Positions 13,601-15,374 of a stretch of 15,374 nt of DNA are shown in pieces (within the stretch, counting starts at the first letter, position 1; each line of letters starts with the position of its first letter). This DNA is from RUG11462 sp036308645. Lineage in GTDB: Bacteria > Bacillota > Clostridia > Oscillospirales > Acutalibacteraceae. Both the position numbers and the translations under genes were made by a program. The stretch covers positions 1-15,374 of the forward strand of contig JAXJVH010000051.1 of NCBI GenBank assembly GCA_036308645.1, given 5' to 3'. The notes below the pieces were generated by a model. That model was given only the letters and a program-made list of their open reading frames with translations, had not been told where the DNA came from and did no database searches.

Positions 13601-13637
13601 AACGGCAACCTTTTTATGACGGTTGCCGTTTTTCTTT
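13601..13637 (+). terminator. Terminator between nrdD and nrdG
   Basis: AACGGCAACC (13601-13610) pairs perfectly with GGTTGCCGTT (13621-13630) over a 10-base loop, followed by TTTCTTT. It lies inside the nrdD-nrdG gap, where no new promoter is obvious, so partial read-through would set less NrdG than NrdD. Confidence 0.8.
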
Positions 13638-13654
13638 GAAAAGAGGAAAACTAA

Positions 13655-14185
13655 ATGAATTATGCAACAATAAAACCCATTGATGTTGCAAACGGTCCGG
13701 GAGTGAGAGTTTCACTTTTTGTAAGCGGTTGCACTCATCATTGTAAGGGTTGTTTTAACAGCGAAGCCTGGGATTTTAATTACGGCAAGCCTTTTGAAAA
13801 GCAGGCGGAAGAAGAGATTTTTTCAGCGCTTTCGCCCGATTATATCGAGGGATTTTCTTTGCTCGGCGGAGAACCTTTTGAACCGCAAAATCAGGAAACG
13901 CTGCTGCCGTTTTTAAGAAAATTAAAAGATAAATTTCCGAATAAATCAATATGGTGCTACAGCGGTTACAGTTTTGAAGATATAGTGGCAGGGAATGTCG
14001 GCGATAAATTAACCGCTATGAGTATGCTTTCATTAATTGATATACTTGTGGACGGTGAGTTTATAGAAGAACAAAAGGATTTGCATTTAAGATTCAGAGG
14101 CAGCGCCAATCAGCGCGTAATTGATGTTAAAAAGTCATTAAGGTCAGACAGTATAGTGTTCTGGGACGATGAACTTTATATTTAA
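13655..14185 (+). CDS. nrdG: Anaerobic ribonucleotide reductase activating enzyme, 176 aa
   Basis: A radical SAM protein that uses S-adenosylmethionine and a 4Fe-4S cluster to place the glycyl radical on NrdD. The cluster motif CTHHCKGC (Cys26, Cys30, Cys33) is the CxxxCxxC type. LLGGEPF (69-75) is the conserved GGEP motif for the SAM amino group. The start ATIKPIDVANGPGVRVSLFV is typical of NrdG. ATG at 13655 has AAGAGG about 8 bases upstream. It is 67 bases after nrdD, across a terminator, and 18 bases before dut. Length is normal for the family. Confidence 0.95.
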   Translation: MNYATIKPIDVANGPGVRVSLFVSGCTHHCKGCFNSEAWDFNYGKPFEKQAEEEIFSALSPDYIEGFSLLGGEPFEPQNQETLLPFLRKLKDKFPNKSIWCYSGYSFEDIVAGNVGDKLTAMSMLSLIDILVDGEFIEEQKDLHLRFRGSANQRVIDVKKSLRSDSIVFWDDELYI

Positions 14186-14203
14186 TAAAACAGGAGAGTA
14201 AAA

Positions 14204-14644
14204 ATGACAAAGGTTAATATTAAAAAATTAAATGAAAATGCCGTGCTTCCGACTTACGGTTCTTCGTCAGCCGCAGGCGCTGATTTATACGCTTGCAATA
14301 CGGAAAAAATTGTTGTTTCGGCACATAAAACAGTTATGGTGCCGACAGGTCTTTCAATGGAAATTCCCGAAGGCTATGCAGGTCTTATTTATGCACGTTC
14401 GGGTATTGCATCAAAACGAGGTCTTGCTCCTGCAAATAAGGTCGGAGTTGTGGACTCGGATTACAGAGGCGAGGTTATGGTAGCGCTTCATAATCATTCC
14501 GATATTGACGCAGAAATAGATGTGAATGAGCGTATCGCTCAACTGGTTATCGCACCGTTTTTAAAAGTAGAATTTAACGAAACCGACGAACTTTCGGATA
14601 CCGTGAGAGGTGAGGGCGGTTTCGGCTCTACAGGTAAAAAATAA
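14204..14644 (+). CDS. dut: dUTP diphosphatase (trimeric dUTPase), 146 aa
   Basis: Hydrolyses dUTP to dUMP and pyrophosphate, keeping uracil out of DNA and feeding thymidylate synthesis. All five trimeric dUTPase motifs are present: AGADLYA (24-30), ARSGIA (64-69), GVVDSDYRGEV (81-91, catalytic Asp84), NERIAQLVI (108-116) and RGEGGFGSTG (135-144). ATG at 14204 follows AGGAGAG. It is 18 bases after nrdG and probably in the same operon. The grouping makes sense because a class III reductase acts on triphosphates and can make dUTP directly from UTP. Confidence 0.96.
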   Translation: MTKVNIKKLNENAVLPTYGSSSAAGADLYACNTEKIVVSAHKTVMVPTGLSMEIPEGYAGLIYARSGIASKRGLAPANKVGVVDSDYRGEVMVALHNHSDIDAEIDVNERIAQLVIAPFLKVEFNETDELSDTVRGEGGFGSTGKK

Positions 14645-14654
14645 GTATTGTTAT

Positions 14655-14697
14655 AAAAAATATCCCCGATGTTTTTCATCGGGGATATTTTTTTTAC
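14655..14697. terminator. Bidirectional terminator between dut and pyrI
   Basis: ATATCCCCGATG (14660-14671) pairs with CATCGGGGATAT (14677-14688) around a 5-base loop. It extends into A-runs on the left and T-runs on the right, so it serves both the dut transcript and the convergent pyrB-pyrI transcript. Confidence 0.88.
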
Positions 14698-15110
14698 TTT
14701 GCTTTTGATTCACAGTAAACGCATCTGTAAATGCGATTTTCTCTGTCAGTAAGTTTAAAAATATGCGCAAGTTCCTGCTCCGTTGTAGTTATACAACGTG
14801 GATTTTTGCATTTAATAACATTTTTAATAGTTTCGGGCAAAAGAAGTTTCTTTTTTTCAACTAATTTTCCGTCTTTTATAATATTGACTGTAGCATTCGG
14901 GTCAACATATCCTATAGCGTCAAGGTCAACATCTAATTGGGCGTCAATTTTAATAATATCTTTTTTGCCCATAAGCTTGGAATTAACATTTTTAATAAGC
15001 GCAACAGGGCAGTCTAAATCTTCAAGCCCTAAAAACTGATAAAGTTCCATAGCCTTGCCTGCGGTTATGTGGTCTATAACAATACCGTTTATAATAGCGT
15101 CTATTTTCAT
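14694..15110 (-). CDS. pyrI: Aspartate carbamoyltransferase regulatory subunit, 138 aa
   Basis: Binds the nucleotide effectors of the pyrimidine pathway's first committed enzyme and joins catalytic trimers through a zinc domain. The N-terminal allosteric domain (DAIINGIVIDHITAGKAM, 4-21) is typical. The C-terminal zinc site has Cys101, Cys106, Cys130 and Cys133 (CKNPRC, YRCVYC). ATG at 15110 is 5 bases after the pyrB stop. Its GGAGG (15125-15121 on the minus strand) lies in the last codons of pyrB, so translation is coupled. At 138 residues it is slightly shorter than the roughly 150-residue E. coli protein, a length seen in Clostridia. Confidence 0.95.
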   Translation of the reverse strand: MKIDAIINGIVIDHITAGKAMELYQFLGLEDLDCPVALIKNVNSKLMGKKDIIKIDAQLDVDLDAIGYVDPNATVNIIKDGKLVEKKKLLLPETIKNVIKCKNPRCITTTEQELAHIFKLTDRENRIYRCVYCESKAK

Positions 15111-15115
15111 AAATT

Positions 15116-15374
15116 TTATGCCTCCAATCCGAGCAACATCAAAATGAGCGCCATTCTCATATATTTTCCGTTCAGCACCTGCTTAAAGTAACAAGCGCGG
15201 CTGTCATTATCAATGCTGACGGAAATCTCATTAACACGCGGTAACGGATGCATAATAGCGAGGTCGGGCTTTGCATTTTTAAGTTTTTCGGGAGTTAAAA
15301 TATAACTGTCTTTAAGTCTTAAATAATCAGCCTCGTTGAAAAATCTTTCACGCTGAACTCTTGTCATATAAAGA
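15116..15374 (-). CDS. pyrB: Aspartate carbamoyltransferase catalytic subunit, C-terminal part
   Basis: The frame enters from the right edge as LYMTRVQRERF and ends at TAA (15118-15116), giving about 86 residues of the aspartate-binding half. TRVQRERF and MHPLPRVNEIS are signature segments of the family. The HPLPR motif binds substrate, and RACYFKQVLNGKYMRMALI is the usual C-terminal helix. It makes carbamoyl aspartate from carbamoyl phosphate and aspartate with the PyrI partner encoded directly downstream. The N-terminal two thirds lies outside the window. Confidence 0.95.
   Translation of the reverse strand, partial: LYMTRVQRERFFNEADYLRLKDSYILTPEKLKNAKPDLAIMHPLPRVNEISVSIDNDSRACYFKQVLNGKYMRMALILMLLGLEA

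Overview
The window looks like a low-GC, anaerobic, spore-forming Clostridia-type Firmicute (an Oscillospirales/Ruminococcaceae-like gut organism would fit). The reasons are the AT-rich sequence with AGGAGG-type ribosome sites, a class III (oxygen-sensitive) ribonucleotide reductase, a DUF3794/LysM protein of the kind found in spore formers, and an aspartate carbamoyltransferase with a separate regulatory subunit. This is inference from gene content; no taxonomic marker is present.

Positions 1 to about 4307 read as one end of an integrative element lodged at a tRNA-Gln(CTG) gene. From left to right they hold: the first codons of a probable IS30-type transposase (minus strand) and its presumed IS end; two small convergent genes of unknown function around a shared terminator; a dense regulatory stretch (838-1097) with direct repeats, two copies of an inverted CCCTATCGGGT site and a leader terminator; an orphan DNA cytosine-5 methyltransferase; a small helix-turn-helix (excisionase-like) gene; a tyrosine integrase; a long terminator hairpin; a tandem 12-bp repeat resembling integrase arm sites; and the tRNA, whose 3' end faces the integrase. 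No partner restriction gene is visible.

Positions 4307 to 6013 return to chromosomal content: a consensus tRNA promoter and a DUF3794+LysM gene (minus strand) whose ribosome site can be folded into a hairpin. Positions 6100 to 8877 look like a decayed or acquired patch between chromosomal genes. It holds AT-rich repeats, a relic of the 5' end of metK with an in-frame stop, a truncated AgrC-like histidine kinase ATPase domain, and an intact ABC exporter immediately downstream of an 8-oxoguanine DNA glycosylase gene. Two 14-bp sequences are shared between the two edges of this patch.

Positions 8866 to 15374 are housekeeping. The 8-oxoguanine glycosylase gene is divergent from a DUF6062-rnhA pair across a dyad that contains both -10 boxes. 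A small membrane protein follows, with its ribosome site inside a perfect hairpin. Next is an NrdR-box promoter driving nrdD - terminator - nrdG - dut, a deoxynucleotide supply unit. Convergent to it is pyrB-pyrI, with pyrB cut by the window edge.

The most unusual items are the methyltransferase-bearing tRNA-Gln element with its elaborate leader, the metK relic, the repeat-edged insertion carrying an orphan exporter, and three places where a start region lies inside a hairpin. I did not find a convincing wholly new multi-gene system.
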